Positions 22,073 through 34,723 of a stretch of DNA of 64,000 bases are shown here, piece after piece. The notes under the pieces were generated by a model. It saw only the letters and a program-made list of their open reading frames with translations. It searched no databases and was not told where the DNA came from. The position numbers and the translations under genes are program-made. The stretch's first letter is position 1. Each line of letters opens with the position of its first letter. The DNA is from Erythroxylum novogranatense (taxonomy: Eukaryota; Streptophyta; Magnoliopsida; Malpighiales; Erythroxylaceae), in assembly GCA_029891385.1 (NCBI GenBank), contig CM057228.1, forward strand, positions 31,066,214 through 31,130,213, written 5' to 3'.

Positions 22073-23017
22073 ATTGTGTTTGTAATTGCGTATTTGAACT
22101 TAAATAGTAACGTTTTTTTTTCATACAATTATATTATGTGTGGTTGTTCATTTAATTTATTTTGGAAGGAATGTCGACATGGCAATTGGTTCCGGACGGC
22201 AACAATTCGTTTCGTTGGGAGGAATGTGGCAAAATTGTCCAAACCCGTGTCTCCACAAGTACGAAAAATCTGGCAGCATCATACAGGACCAATCGTTTGC
22301 CTTCTATGGCCGATCTTTTACGTGAAGGTTTTTACTATGATCTGCACGTTGACTCTTTCCGTGTTATGAACCTCTAATAACATTTATTTAAGTTATGAAA
22401 CATATTGTAATTTCATTGTCATATTTACATGTTTAAGCTTCCTTTAAACTCGAAGAGGACATGTATGCCGATAAAGTTGACAGTTATGTCACGTCAACTA
22501 ATAACAGAAAAGGAAGATCGGGTATTGTCAACACCCCAACTATTTCCCACACCTCGCCGGCACAATCACGTATGCATTAAGATACCGTTATCCTTACTTA
22601 TATGGTTTGGTAATATCACGGTTTCAACATTTCTTCACTGATGGAAATGATTTAGGTGGATTTGTTCTGTATGTTGTTCATGCGAGAGAAGAAGAATACC
22701 ATTCTCGACGGTGACTCATTCATTGTTTCATCAACAAGTATCGATATAGCTGCAATGCTATTGCAAGAATGTGAGCAACAACGCACGGCAGTGGGCGAAG
22801 TTTCACTTGTTTCCATTGGTGCGTTTGAGCGTCGAGAACCCTTCTCGAACCCCGACATTGGGGACTCTTTCACCTTTACTGAGTCCCATGTTACATGGAT
22901 ACCAAAAAAATGAAAAGAACAATATGCTTTTGTACTCCTAGACATTATTACACTTTGCTTTCACGTTGATTTACTATTTTTTCTGTACTATAAGTCTTAG
23001 TTAAACAGTGCATATTT
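22073..23017 (+). other. CACTA inter-gene region with two unassigned ORF fragments
   Basis: At 22140-22377 overlapping frames read FGRNVDMAIGSGRQQFVSLG / REGFYYDLHVDSFRV. At 22671-22913 a clean frame begins MLFMREKKNTILDGDSFIV and ends SHVTWIPKK. Amino-acid composition is protein-like, and both lie where the second CACTA gene or its first exons might be, before the LARD insertion. I do not recognise either. They could be exons of the TNPA-like gene or unrelated. Confidence 0.35.
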
Positions 23018-23022
23018 ATATT
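23018..23022. repeat. Target site duplication, left copy, of the LARD-like element
   Basis: ATATT here and at 32228-32232. Confidence 0.9.
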
Positions 23023-26006
23023 TGTAACATCCCGTCACCGAGGTGACGGGTATATCTGTAATTTGGATCAGGTTAAGATTGAGTACAGGCTAATGTGAGT
23101 TGTGCATGCATTGTATTTCTGTAGTCATCGGTAAATGATTATTGATGACATAAGCATATGAATATACGTACATGTATGACAATTTCCCGATTGAATTGTG
23201 GAAAATTTAAAATTGTGCGATAAGTGTATAAATGAGGTTTTGAAAATGGAATTAGAAATGAAATTGATTTTCGAATATTGGAAATTGAAATTTGAGTATA
23301 GGAATATGTAATTCCTAATTTTTGAATTTATAGGAATTTTCTAAATTTTTAGAGAATCGAGTCGGATAGAAAAATGGTATAATGACCGATAAAGCTGGAT
23401 TAAGATGCGAGATTGATTGACAATTGATATGAGACAATTTGAGTTATGATTTTAGGATTTAATATGAATTGTTATTGTGAAATTGGGAGTAAAACAAAAT
23501 AAGAATGAGGTGGTTCAGATTTGGACTTGTGGCAATTAAATTGCCAAACAAGGCCTAGATATTTTGTTTATAAATTGAAATCGTCCGTATCGTCATCCAC
23601 GAATTTCCTTTGTTTTCAAAGGAAATGGGTTTTCTTGTGGATGGAAAAACTTGGGATTTGGAGATTCTTGAGGAATTTTTGGAGGATTAAAGCTTGAATC
23701 AAGTAAGTCTTTTGTTTCCTTATGATGTAAATCGTTTAATTTGATCATTGATTGAGTTATGAAATTGTTTAGAAATTTAGAAAGTTTGGATGATAGGGTT
23801 TTAAAGTTTTGATTTGGGTTTTGATGAAAATGAGTTAAAGGATGATCGAGGTTAGAAATAAGTTAGGTTTAATGTTTAAAAGTGATTGAGAGTGTTTAGA
23901 ATGGATTTGGATGAATTAGAATCGAAAAATGGGAATTTCGGGCTTCGATGCGAATCGGTTACTGACTTGTGACGATGTGATGAACACACCGCGGCGAGAT
24001 ACCCTGATCTGCACACACGCGAGGTGGTGGCGATGCACACCGCAATGAGTAAATCCTTCCGCACGCCGTGGCAAACAAGAGACGTCTTGTGGCGAGAAAA
24101 AAAATCACGCCTGGGGAGAAGGTCGCACGCACGCCGCGACATGGCGAGGTGGTCTCGCCACGGCGAGCGATCTCACGCCGCGGCGAGGACACTGATGAAG
24201 GCCAATGGTGATTCTTTTAATTGGAGAAATTTGAGTTCAACTTTGAATTGGTTCGATTGATGGTAATTTTAAGGATTAATTTCTTATGAGTTTGGCTATT
24301 GGATCAATTGAATTTCTGAGACTAGAAATTGCAATTTCGAAGAAATGAAATCAGATGATTATGAGGTGATTATTACAAGTAATGAGTTTGAGGTTTTGAC
24401 TTCAAATGAATTGATTTCTCAATGATTAATCGAAAATTTGAGACTAAGAATATTGAATAAATGAGATGGAAATTCGGAATTTGAATTCGCTGATTATCGG
24501 AATTGAGTGATAAATGAATAGTGATTGTGATTTTAATTGAAATGTGACCTAAGAGTACAGAGATTAATAAATTGAATTATGGTATCTGAAATTGTTATGA
24601 ATCAGAGTGAGAGCGATCAATTTGAAAATTCGGGAACGTCATAACATGTATAGTATTTATCGCATTTGTTAAATATGTATTATTATTGATTGAAATTGGT
24701 ATATTTGGTAATGTGTGATTTATTTGATTTGACATAGAGGTTCCGATGGATCGACATTCCACGGATAGTATTGAGACTTCATTTATAGCTCGGAAGTGCG
24801 GTGAGTAACCTAGTTGGTTTCTCGACCTATATGTGTTTAATTTATTGCACATGCCATGTGGAGTTAAGGATGGATATATGTGATTGCTTTTGATTGATTT
24901 GGACCATGGGTGTTGAAATATTGAAAATGTGAGATTGAAGTGTTAATGTGAGTAAGTGTATTTGAATGCCTCGGTGTAAATGATAGTAAATGCATATGAT
25001 CGCAATACTAGAGCGAAAGGTCAGAAGAAATGAGATATGGTATATAATGTGAATGACTGAAAATGGAAAGTGAACATATGCATTCATGCATAGTTAAATG
25101 ATCAGATTAATGATAGTTGTTGACTAGGAGATACCATGAATATTTGAGGATGCAGCGGTAAAACCCATGAACACACGCCGCAATAAAACACGCAAACACC
25201 TACGGGTGGGGTGTGGGGTCTATTATGTGAAAAGGATTAGTGCATACCAGTGGGCTCTCCTATCCCTAATGTGAGTGGGCGATAGTGCATACCCGAGGCC
25301 CTCCTACTTGCCAAAATGTGATTCTTGATTTACGATTGCGCTCGGTCACAACAATGAAATGAAATCGAAAGTGTCACATGCATCTGCATATGTAAATGAT
25401 CTAAAGTGAAATTGATTGCATGTGAATACATGAAAGTGTGAATATGTGATTCAAAGGTGTATATGAATTGTGAATGCATGAGTTGGGTGAACCATCGATG
25501 ATGGTTTCTTCTTGAGTTCATGAAACTCACCCAACATTGCAATTATTTTTCAGAATTGAAGAGTACCCCGTTAGGCTAACAGGAGTATGATCGTTGCTAG
25601 CAAGCGAAATGTAACCGTCGGGATCGATGTCGTCACATCTGCATGAGTCACAGTGTTTTGTTTAGTGGGCCCTAGCTTAATAAATGTAATAGTGTATTGA
25701 GATTTTGATTCTTGAATTGTGTTGAAATGGCATCGAGCCAGTTGGGTCATGCCTTTACCTTATGTCTTGATTGAGCCTTTGTTGAGTGCTAATTAATAAT
25801 GAAAGTGTTTTGTATCTGAAAATGTTTTTGTGATATGTCAGCCCAAAGTGTGTTTTGATTTCCACGCGTTAAAACATTTTTGGAAGAAAAATTTCATAAC
25901 GAGTTTTAAAGTGTATTTGATTTGCTCTAGCATACCACCCTCGCGAGTCACGGGCTCGGATATCACTGTAGATGTTGAGTTCGGGTCACGGAGGGTGGGT
26001 GCTACA
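23023..26006 (+). repeat. LARD-like 5' LTR
   Basis: The LTR is 2984 bp, starts TGTAACATCC and ends GGTGCTACA. In order it holds a TTATAAATTG box (about 23567), a splice-donor-like GTAAGT (23703), a GC-rich island of CCGCGGCGAG words (23985-24190), TAACCTAGTTGG (about 24806), two small hairpins (25490-25528), an acceptor-like TTTTTCAG (25546-25553) and about 450 bp to the end. It differs from the 3' LTR mostly in GC-containing patches. Confidence 0.9.
23564..23578 (+). promoter_or_regulatory. Putative TATA box of the LARD-like LTR
   Basis: TGTTTATAAATTG, identical in the 3' LTR (about 29830), lies about 130 bp before the GTAAGT site. Confidence 0.45.
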
Positions 26007-26011
26007 TTTAA

Positions 26012-26023
26012 TGGTATCGAGCC
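26012..26023 (+). other. LARD-like primer binding site (tRNA-Met type, imperfect)
   Basis: TGGTATCGAGCC lies five bases after the LTR. The canonical Tekay site is TGGTATCAGAGC, so this copy has lost a base in the CAG word. Confidence 0.7.
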
Positions 26024-29000
26024 CGTACAATCTTACATGGGCTTTACGAAAAGTGTGTCAAAGTGCATGCATATAAGTCGCGTCTCGTGACGGTGACAAG
26101 CGATCCCGATCTAGCATATGAGTCTCATACATGAGCTGTCTTAGTGGTTTAATTGATTAGAAATCTTGAGGCGAAGGAATACGTTAGAATGTGATAAAAA
26201 GGAAATTGTGAATGTTGTGAAATAAGAAAAAGTATATGGTTCGATTTGACAAATGAGGATTTAGTGTATATGTTATGAAAGGCAATATCGGTGTTATCTT
26301 TGGAGTGTATCTTGGGATGGAGAATAAATATGAATGTATAGTGGTGAATTGATGAGGAAATAGCGATATGATAAAATTGGTAAGATTGACGATGTATAAG
26401 CAAAGTGAATGGAAATAAAGTGTTACATGATTTATAGAAATACAATTGGGTTATATTTCGGTGATAAGAGTTATGAATAGGATTTGCGACTTAAATTGAG
26501 AATGTATTAAGCGGAAATCGAGAATGATTGTATAGCTATGATATTGATTTGAGAGTGAAAATTTATGGGTATGATCTGATAATGAAAGGATTGAAATATA
26601 AGAAAATGATAATGAAAGGCGAAATAGATGTCTAAGGTTAAGATTGATTTGTCTTTATGAGCGCACATCGATTAGAAGGGTACTATGGTTGTCGAGTTAG
26701 TGGATAACCGCCATTCATAGTTCTTATGGTGTAAAGTTCGATATGAGTTAGAATAAGAAATAAAAGTGAGCATAGTGATCTATTGGAATGTGTTGAGATT
26801 GTAAATATGATATGAATGGAAGTATAGATTGGATAGTGTAAGTGATTAATTGGTGAATTATTCCACATCTATTTCTCGATATTGATGAAACGATCTAGAT
26901 GATATGTACCTCAATGAACAGTATTAACAAGGATGTTCTGATTTATATGAATTGAGGCATAACCGATTCATATGGGATAGTATAAGTATAGTTAAAAAAA
27001 ATGATTCCTTAAGGTATTGCGAATGTTTGGCAAGAAATGTGACAATTGTTGATGATTAAGAATTTTATGAGTGGTATTGACGAAAATAGATAGAAATCTT
27101 CTACAAAGAAGAGTTCTCCTGAATTGGGTTGAGTTGATTAAATGATTTAATTGGAGATACATTTGAAACAAATGAAAAGATATTATTGAGAGTCTAAATC
27201 CTGGTGGAAACTCAAGAGTAAGAAATAAAATATGTGACTAAAAGGATGCGTATTATGCTAAGGTAAAGAATCTGATTGTGTAATAGGGTTGTAAACGGTG
27301 AAAAGACATTAGATGCGTAATTGGGGAAAATATCGGTTCACGAATATTGGTGTAAAAAATGTTTGAAAGGTACAAGTGAATTTGATTTAATGTGTTATCG
27401 ACCTAGTTTGTAATGCGAGTGAATAAATTGAATTATGTGGAGAAATTAGTGTAAAGGCAATGTGAAATATGTTATGATGAAATTGAGAAAGTTATAAGAA
27501 AAATTTGTTCCTCCTTGAGACAATCGATAATTAGAAAATTATCTGAAGAGATCATGGGTATGAGGAGCTTATTATACTCTTGAAAGGTAAAATGTATCAA
27601 TTGTGTTTAGAGTGGATAATGATTATAAGCATAGGCGAGCAATTAAATGCATTTGGAAAGTGGAATGTATAAATTAGGCGCGATTGAGGAAATTGTTTAT
27701 TATACAAGTGTCGTAAGAATGAATCTTAATTGATCAATTAAAGAGTGGTTGAATCGGTCTTGAATATGGCACGTTGGGAGACTTAATGTCGATAGAGGTA
27801 ATGATAAAATCTTGAAATTGCAAGGGACATGTGTATACAAGATTTGGAGATGATACAATATTTACCAAAGTGTCCCAAAAGGGTTATGATGCAATCAATA
27901 TAATCTCGTGGGTCTAATTGTGATTTGAAGGCGATAGATATTATCTTTGGATATTGTTTGGAAAATTTGGAGACCCTATTCATACATAAATGTGTTTAGA
28001 TGTATCTATGAATCTGTAGTAATAATGATTATATTAGTGAATTTGAAAGTATTAAAAAAGGATTATCGATTGAGATATTTGGAATTTGAAAGATTTGAGC
28101 GAAATTATGTCTTGAGTGTTTGAATTTAGTAGTAATGCAATGTGAAGTATTGAATTGGAAAATCTGTTGTGCGAAAAATTTCAATTTGAGTGATAAGGTT
28201 ATTAAACCTATTATCTTCTTTGTGGGTGAGTTGTCGAATTAGTATGGGACAAAAAGAAAATATTATGGGCAATTGGATTTTCAAATCAGATGTGTGTGTG
28301 TAAAAAGGATTGGCAAAGCAGAATTGTGAATTTCGAAAATGCGGACCGTATTGAGGAATTGTAAATGAAGTCGACTTTTGAGAATTAATTTTAGGAATTG
28401 AATTAAGAAATATGGGTACTACCTCTTCAAGGCTATTAGAAAAATTATGAGAGCAGTTAAAATTTGATGTATGAGTAAGAGTCATGGAAAGAGTAATTGA
28501 TGGGTTAGAATGTAAAATCAAATGATTATGTGTGTGAGTAACCAACAGACTTGACTGTTGGAGATAAATGTGAAATCGATATTATGGAGTTCATAGGGAT
28601 ATGAGATTGAGGTACAGTTCAAATTGGTTGAGTGCATATCAAATTGCTATTGGTGTTACCATTTGGAAAGTGTATAAGGGGCCAAAGGTGTGCTCTATTA
28701 GAGACAGTGTTGATCAGGTAAAATGAATCTGTAATAGGGATTGAGAAATCATAGTTAATGATAATGAGTCGAAATGACTATTATATCGAGAGTTTTAGAA
28801 TTTTATGAAATTGGTGTTTGAACCCTATAGTGATGTAATTAGATAATTGATTAATGAAATGTTTTGAAGTGTATAGCCTCGACCAAGATACACTGAAATA
28901 AAGATAAAGGTAAAATTTGGGGAAATTAAATTTGTTATAAGTGGCCTCGATGTGATTGTGTTGTGAATAAAACTATAAATTGGTAAGTCAATGTAAAACT

Positions 29001-29275
29001 AAAAAGGGTGATTTGGATTTGTAAAGTGTTATGTGGACAGAGATAGGGAATATTGATATGATTAGATGTGTGTATGATTGGATTGAAAATAAAGAATAGT
29101 GAGTATAGTGTGGAATTTGAGAAAGGAAAAAGAGGTAATTGATTGTATTAATTTCAATGAATTGACAGAAACTCATTTTGTATTGTATAGTGGGAAAACA
29201 ATATTATAGTGATCGGATTAATTCCCCTGCCATCCTGATCAATCGTATATGAAATTTCGAGGGCGAAATTTTATT
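26024..29275 (+). other. LARD-like internal domain, non-coding and C-poor
   Basis: About 3.25 kb in which no frame longer than about 140 codons occurs and none resembles gag, RT or integrase. The plus strand is markedly poor in C; for example 26521-26580 has 2 C against 15 G. Minus-strand frames such as 28126-28545 are long only because the complementary bias removes stops; their Ser/Thr/His/Asn-rich translations look random. Confidence 0.75.
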
Positions 29276-29288
29276 AGGAGGGGAGAAT
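29276..29288 (+). other. LARD-like polypurine tract
   Basis: AGGAGGGGAGAAT abuts the 3' LTR. The preceding TTTCGAGGGCGAAATTTTA is the usual wording at the 3' end of Tekay elements. Confidence 0.8.
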
Positions 29289-32227
29289 TGTAACATCCTG
29301 CTTCTGAGGGTGACGCGTATATCTGTAATTTGGATCAGGTTAAGATTGAGTACAAGCTAATGTGAGTTGTGCATGCATTGTATTTCTGTAGTCATCGGTA
29401 AATGATTATTGATGACATAAGCATATGAATATACGTACATGTATGACAATTTCCCGATTGAATTGTGGAAAATTTGAAATTGTGTGATAAGTGTATAAAT
29501 GAGGTTTTGAAAATGGAATTAGAAATGAAATTGATTTTCGAATATTGGAAATTGAAATTTGAGTATAGGAATATGTAATTCCTAATTTTGTGAATTTATA
29601 GGAATTTTTCTGGAATTTTTAGAGAATCGGACCGGAAAAATGGTATAATGACTGATAAACTGGATTCCGGGTCTGAGATTGATTGGCAATTGATATGAGA
29701 CAATTTGAGTTATGATTTTAGGATTTAATATGAATTGTTATTGTGAAATTGGGAGTAAAACAGAATAAGAATGAGGTGGTTCAGATTTGGACTTGTGGCA
29801 ATTAAATTGCCAAACAAGGCCTAGATATTTTGTTTATAAATTGAAATCGTCCGTATCGTCATCCACGAATTTCCTTTGTTTTCAAAGGAAATGGGTTTCT
29901 TGTGGATGGAGAAAACTTGGGATTTGGAGATTCTTGAGGAATTTTTGGAGGATTAAAGCTTGAATCAAGTAAGTCTTTTGTTTCCTTATGATGTAAATCG
30001 TTTAATTTGATCATTGATTGAGTTATGAAATTGTTTAGAAATTTAGAAAGTTTCGGATGATAGGGTTTTAAAGTTTTGATTTGGGTTTTGATGAAAAATG
30101 AGTTAAAGGATGATCGAGGTTAGAAATAAGTTGGGTTTAACGTTTAAAAGTGATTGAGAGTGTTTAGAATGGATTTGGATGAATTAGAATCGAAAAATCT
30201 GGAATTTACGGGCCGGATCTGGCCGGTTCAGACGCCATGACGTGTGATGAACACACCGCGGCGAGATACCGATCTGCACCGCATGAGTAATCCTTCCATG
30301 CACGCCGAAACAAGGACGTCTGCCGGCGACAGACGAAGTCAAGCCATGAGGAGAAAGGTCGACGCACGCCTTGCGACATGGCGAGGTGGTCTCATGGCAT
30401 GGCGATCTCACGCCGGCGAGGACACGATGAAGGCCAATGGTGATTCTTTTAATTGGAGAAATTTGAGTTCAACTTTGAATTGGTTCGATTGATGGTAATT
30501 TTGAGGATTAATTTCTTATGAGTTTGGCTATTGGATCAATTGAATTTACGAGACTAGAAATTGCAATTCGAAGAAATGAAATCGATGATTATGAGGTGAT
30601 TATTACAAGTAATGAGTTTGAGGTTTGACTTGAAATGAATTGATTCCTCGATGATTAATTGAAAATTTGAGACTAAGAATATTGAATAAATGAGATGGAA
30701 ATTGAATTTGAATTGATTATCGAATTGAGTGATAAATGAATAGTGATTGTGATTTTAATTGAAATGTGACTAAGATCTACAGATTAATAAATTGAATTAT
30801 GGTATCTGAAATTGTTATGAATCGGTGAGAGTGATCAATTTGAAAATTCGGGAACGTCATAACATGTATAGTATTTATCGCATTTGTTAAATATGTATTA
30901 TTATTGATTGAAATTGGTATATTTGGTAATGTGTGATTTATTTGATTTGACATAGAGGTTAGATGGATCGACATTCCACGGATAGTATTGAGACTTCGGT
31001 CAGTGGCTCGGAAGTGCGGTGAAGTAACCTAGTTGGTTTCTCGACCTATATGTGTTTAATTTATTACATGATGCCATGTGGAGTTAAGGATGGATATATG
31101 TGATTGCTTTTGATTGATTTGGACCATGGGTGTTGAAATATTGAAAATGTGAGATTGAAGTGTTAATGTGAGTAAGTGTATTTGAATGCCTCGGTGTAAA
31201 TGATAGTAAATGCATATGATCGCAATCTGGACGAAAGGTCAGAAGAAATGAGATATGACCGATAATGTGAATGACTGAAAATGGAAAGTGAACATATGCA
31301 TTCATGCATAGTTAAATGATCAGATTAATGATAGTTGTTGACAGACGCATATTGAATATTTGAGGATGCATGGTAAAACCCATGAACACTGCCGCATAAA
31401 ACACGCAAACACCTATGGGTGGGGTGTGGGGTCTATTATGTGAAAAGGATTAGTGCATACCAGTGGGCTCTCCTATCCCTAATGTGAGTGGGCGATGGTG
31501 CATACCCGAGGGCCCTCCTACTTGCCAAAAATGTGATTACTGATTTCTGATTGCGCTCGGTCACAACAATGAAATGAAACTGAAAGTGTCACATGCATAC
31601 TGCATATGTAAATGATCTAAAGTGAAATTGATTGCATGTGAATACATGAAAGTGTGAATATGTGATTCAGTGTGTATATGAATTGTGAATGCATGAGTTG
31701 GGTGAACCATCGATGATGGTTTCTCACTGAGTTCGCAAACTCACCCAACATTGCAATTATTTTTCAGGAATTGAAGAGTACCCCGTTAGGCTAACGGGAG
31801 TATGATCGTTGCTAGCAAGGCAGAGTAACGGGTCAGGATCAGTGTCGACACATCTGCATGAGTACAGTGTTTTGTTTAGTGGGCCCTAGCTTAATAAATG
31901 TAATAGTGTATTGAGATTTTGATTACTGAATTGTGTTCAGAAATGGCATCGAGCCCAGTTGGGTCATGCCTTTACCTTATGTCTTGATTGAAACTTTGTT
32001 GAGTGCTAATTAATAACTGAAAGTGTTTTGTATCTGAAAATGTTTTTGTGATATGTCGGGCCCAAAGTGTGTTTTGATTTCCGCGCGTTAAAACGTTTTT
32101 GGAAGAAAAATTTCATAACGAGTTTTAAAGTGTATTTGATTTGCTCTAGCATACCACCCTCGCGAGTCACGGGCTTGGATATCACTGTAGATGTCGGGTT
32201 CGGGTCACGCGGGAGTGGGGTGCTACA
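29289..32227 (+). repeat. LARD-like 3' LTR
   Basis: The 2939-bp partner of 23023-26006, with the same order of blocks (TATA about 29830, GTAAGT 29969, GC island 30245-30425, hairpins 31705-31742, acceptor-like site ending 31767). In hairpin 2 the loop is CGCA, as in Tekay-1/2, whereas the 5' LTR has CATGA. Confidence 0.9.
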
Positions 32228-32232
32228 ATATT
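32228..32232. repeat. Target site duplication, right copy, of the LARD-like element
   Basis: ATATT, matching 23018-23022; CACTA sequence resumes. Confidence 0.9.
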
Positions 32233-32378
32233 AATGTTAAGGTTCATTTCTTGTTGATAACAATCTGTTAACGTTCATATATTGCCATAGTGGCTTCTGC
32301 ATGTGTTGTGTAAAATATTGCTTTGAAATTGTTAGTTGTACATATGCGTAATTGTGGGAAATTCAATTTCGGGAAAGA

Positions 32379-34146
32379 ATGGGACCAAGAGACAACGTGA
32401 GGTCATCGACGAGGTTTGAACCATGTTAGAGGGAATTCTGATGAAGGTGGTTCGTCACATCAGCCGCACTAGTGACTCACCTTGTCCACCCTCGTCTTGG
32501 GAGTTACTGATTGAGGCATCACCGACCGGTTCTCACCTACACCATCCCTTCCTAGCATATATCGTCCAACACCAGTGTCTGGATCGAGAGATGTCCGCGA
32601 CTGGCAATCGAGGACTGATGGAAGAAAGTATGCTTATTGTGAATGATCGATAAGTGAATTCAATGCACTTCACAATTTCCTTATGATCAATTTTATTTAT
32701 ACCAATATGTACAAAAGATAACATCACTTCACATGTTAGGTTGGTTAAAATGCGGACCAATATCGAAATATGACTTCATCGTTCAAGCAAACGAATTGAA
32801 GCGAGAGGGTTATGTGTGGAAAAATTTAGGCGACACCACAAAGCGCTTATACTTTCAAGAGTTTGAGGTACAAATCATAGTTATTTTCTTTTCACATTGT
32901 TTAATATTCATAATGTTCATCTGACATTTTAATGGTTTGTTTTCTTACTCATATTATTTCGAAAAGAATTTTATTGGGATTCTAGTCTCGGCGCCATCAT
33001 GTATAAACAATGGGAAAAGAAAGCTCGCATACGTTATCGCGACAATTAATCAAATCATAAAGTGGTGCGACGACGCGTTATATTTGGAGGAAATTTGGAC
33101 TCGTTGGACGAATATTGGACATCACTGCGAATGTCCATATTAGGCGTAATTAATCCAGCAGAGCGTGGAGGGCTGGGGTGCGAGCCTTGCGATGCATCTG
33201 GGAGGATCAATTACCCTTCTGAGCATCTTTGAAAGATTAGTAAATATCTACTTTCTCACACCAAATTTACCATTATTTTGCTTCGCTTGATTTAACATGG
33301 TCATTATGATATAAATATACGGTGCCATATATGGATGTGTGAAGTTGTTTTCTTTGTTGAGCAGGGGATATATCATATATATAGAGGAAACTCTGCGAAA
33401 TTTTTTAAATTTTACTTAACATCGACAAATTAAGTTATCGTGTAGGAAAAGTCATTGGGCACGAAGCTCGCCTATGCAGTTTTTGTGCACACCACACAAA
33501 GAAACATGATGGTGTCAACTTCATCAACACTCGATGTAGAGAAGTTAATGTAAGAGAAATAACCATATTTTAATAATGTTTTTTACAATCATACCTTAAT
33601 TACTAATGTCAAGATTGCTTCCTTGTAGGACCAAATGCAGGGAACATATTCAATGACAATCTCGGGAGGAACAACATGTGGGCGAGTGTGAGACATATCT
33701 TGATGTTGTGGGTGGTTGGGACCGTCGTGGAAGAATATTCGGCCTCGGCTCATATGCGAACACTTGTTATTCGCACTCCTCCTTTTCTAGAACACCAGCA
33801 TCTGCTCAGCCATCTTCATCTCAGGATGTATCGGAGCTCCGGGTCACAGTGGACACATTGAGGGAGCAGCTAGCTAATCAAAGCGAGAAGCTGGTTACTC
33901 AACATCAACAGCATGCAGAGAACATAGCAAAGGTCGGGGAGGAGATGCATTGCGGATGATGAAAAAGTCTAGAGTGGAGTGGAGCATGTTTCAAAGATCG
34001 GAGAGTCATTTGGAAGGAAGGCGAGGCAGCCAAGAGGAGAGAGAGATTGAGCGGCTTACTAAGTTGAGGCGGAGATGGGCGGATGACCAAGGAGAAACAA
34101 AGACGCTGGAGGAGATGGCTAAGCTTAGGAGGAGATGGAAATGTTA
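32379..34146 (+). pseudogene. CACTA second gene, Transposase_24 (TNPA-like)
   Basis: A start MGPRDNVRSSTRFE at 32379 opens a gene of several exons. Fragments include KREGYVWKNLGDTTKRLYF (32740-32870), an ARIRYRDN-like basic segment (about 33015), THTKKHDGVNFINTRCREVN (about 33490-33545), then YLDVVGGWDRRGRIFGLGS at 33695-33750, the most conserved motif of plant Ptta/En/Spm Transposase_24 proteins. A C-terminal coiled-coil-like region follows (VSELRVTVDTLREQLANQSE, to 33959) and then a Lys/Glu/Arg-rich end. Introns of GT-AG type are likely at about 33547-33629. Stops and frame changes make it a pseudogene. TNPA-like proteins bind subterminal repeats and assist excision. Confidence 0.75.
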
Positions 34147-34384
34147 AAGAGGGGGGACACACTTGGACCATTCATGATCATCACGAATTTGTGAATTACA
34201 TTGTCATTTGTTTTCAATTCAAAATATAAGAGATTTGTTCTTTATTCATTTTTAATAACTAAATTACATTCTTCATATGTTTTATAATTTAGAAATTGTC
34301 TCATTATTCATTAATATAGCGTAACACAAATACATAAATTATATATATAATATAACATTATTATAAAATATAAAAAAAACAAAT

Positions 34385-34690
34385 TTACCATTTATTACCG
34401 ACGACAAGTTTACATAGGAAAATAACATAACTCACCGATGGTCAAATTACCCGTCGCAAAAAGTTGGTTAATCCGGATGAATTTCACCGAGCGAAATATT
34501 ACTTCGATTAAAATCGATAAATATATACCGACGACAAATTATCCGTCGTTATTTCCGCCAGTAAAATTGCGACGAAATATTTCGATCGGAGGTTTTAGCT
34601 TCGGCATGCACCGAAGCGGAATATCACGCCACCAAATTTAAATCGCTGAATGACTTGACGACGGCAATTCGATCTTCTGATTGGTACTTT
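34385..34690. repeat. CACTA 3' subterminal repeat region
   Basis: Direct and inverted CCGACGAC/CCGTCG words recur at about 34398, 34433, 34450, 34530, 34545, 34573 and 34660, mirroring the 5' end. Confidence 0.65.
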
Positions 34691-34720
34691 CCGTCGGTAA
34701 TCATCGGATTTCTTGTAGTG
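34691..34720 (-). repeat. CACTA right terminal inverted repeat
   Basis: The end reads CTTGTAGTG; its reverse complement CACTACAAGAAATCCGATGA aligns with the left end. Confidence 0.88.
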
Positions 34721-34723
34721 GTT
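34721..34723. repeat. Target site duplication, right copy, of the CACTA
   Basis: GTT, followed by ATGTTGGCC, exactly the continuation seen at the empty site at 43026. Confidence 0.88.

Larger units (their letters stand above)
23023..32227 (+). mobile_element. LARD-like non-autonomous LTR retrotransposon, non-coding
   Basis: The element is 9.2 kb with two LTRs of about 2.95 kb, a 3.3-kb internal domain, TG...CA ends and a perfect ATATT duplication. The internal region begins with a tRNA-Met-like primer site and ends with a polypurine tract, but encodes no gag or pol motif on either strand. Long LTRs around a non-coding core are the definition of large retrotransposon derivatives. LTR blocks (TAACCTAGTTGGTTTCTC, the hairpin region, the LTR end) are shared with Tekay-1/2, so a Tekay element is the likely helper. 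Confidence 0.88.
13977..34720 (+). mobile_element. CACTA (En/Spm) DNA transposon, interrupted by a LARD-like element
   Basis: The ends CACTACAAG and CTTGTAGTG, a GTT target duplication, subterminal CCGTCGG/CCGACGG words and a TNP2-type transposase define a CACTA element. Without the LARD-like insert (23023-32227) it is about 11.5 kb. Gene order is a long AT-rich 5' region, the TNP2 transposase (18427-22072), uncertain ORF fragments (22.1-22.9 kb) and a Transposase_24-type gene (32379-34146). All coding parts carry stops or frameshifts. It sits inside the solo LTR-X. Confidence 0.92.

Noticed and set aside
23959..24260. Arg-rich frames on both strands at 24.0-24.2 kb
   Set aside because: They translate the CCGCGGCGAG island of the LTR; the corresponding part of the 3' LTR does not keep the frame.
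28126..28545. 139-codon minus-strand frame in the LARD-like core
   Set aside because: Strand-biased composition removes stops on this strand; the His/Thr/Asn/Ser-rich product has no recognisable domain.
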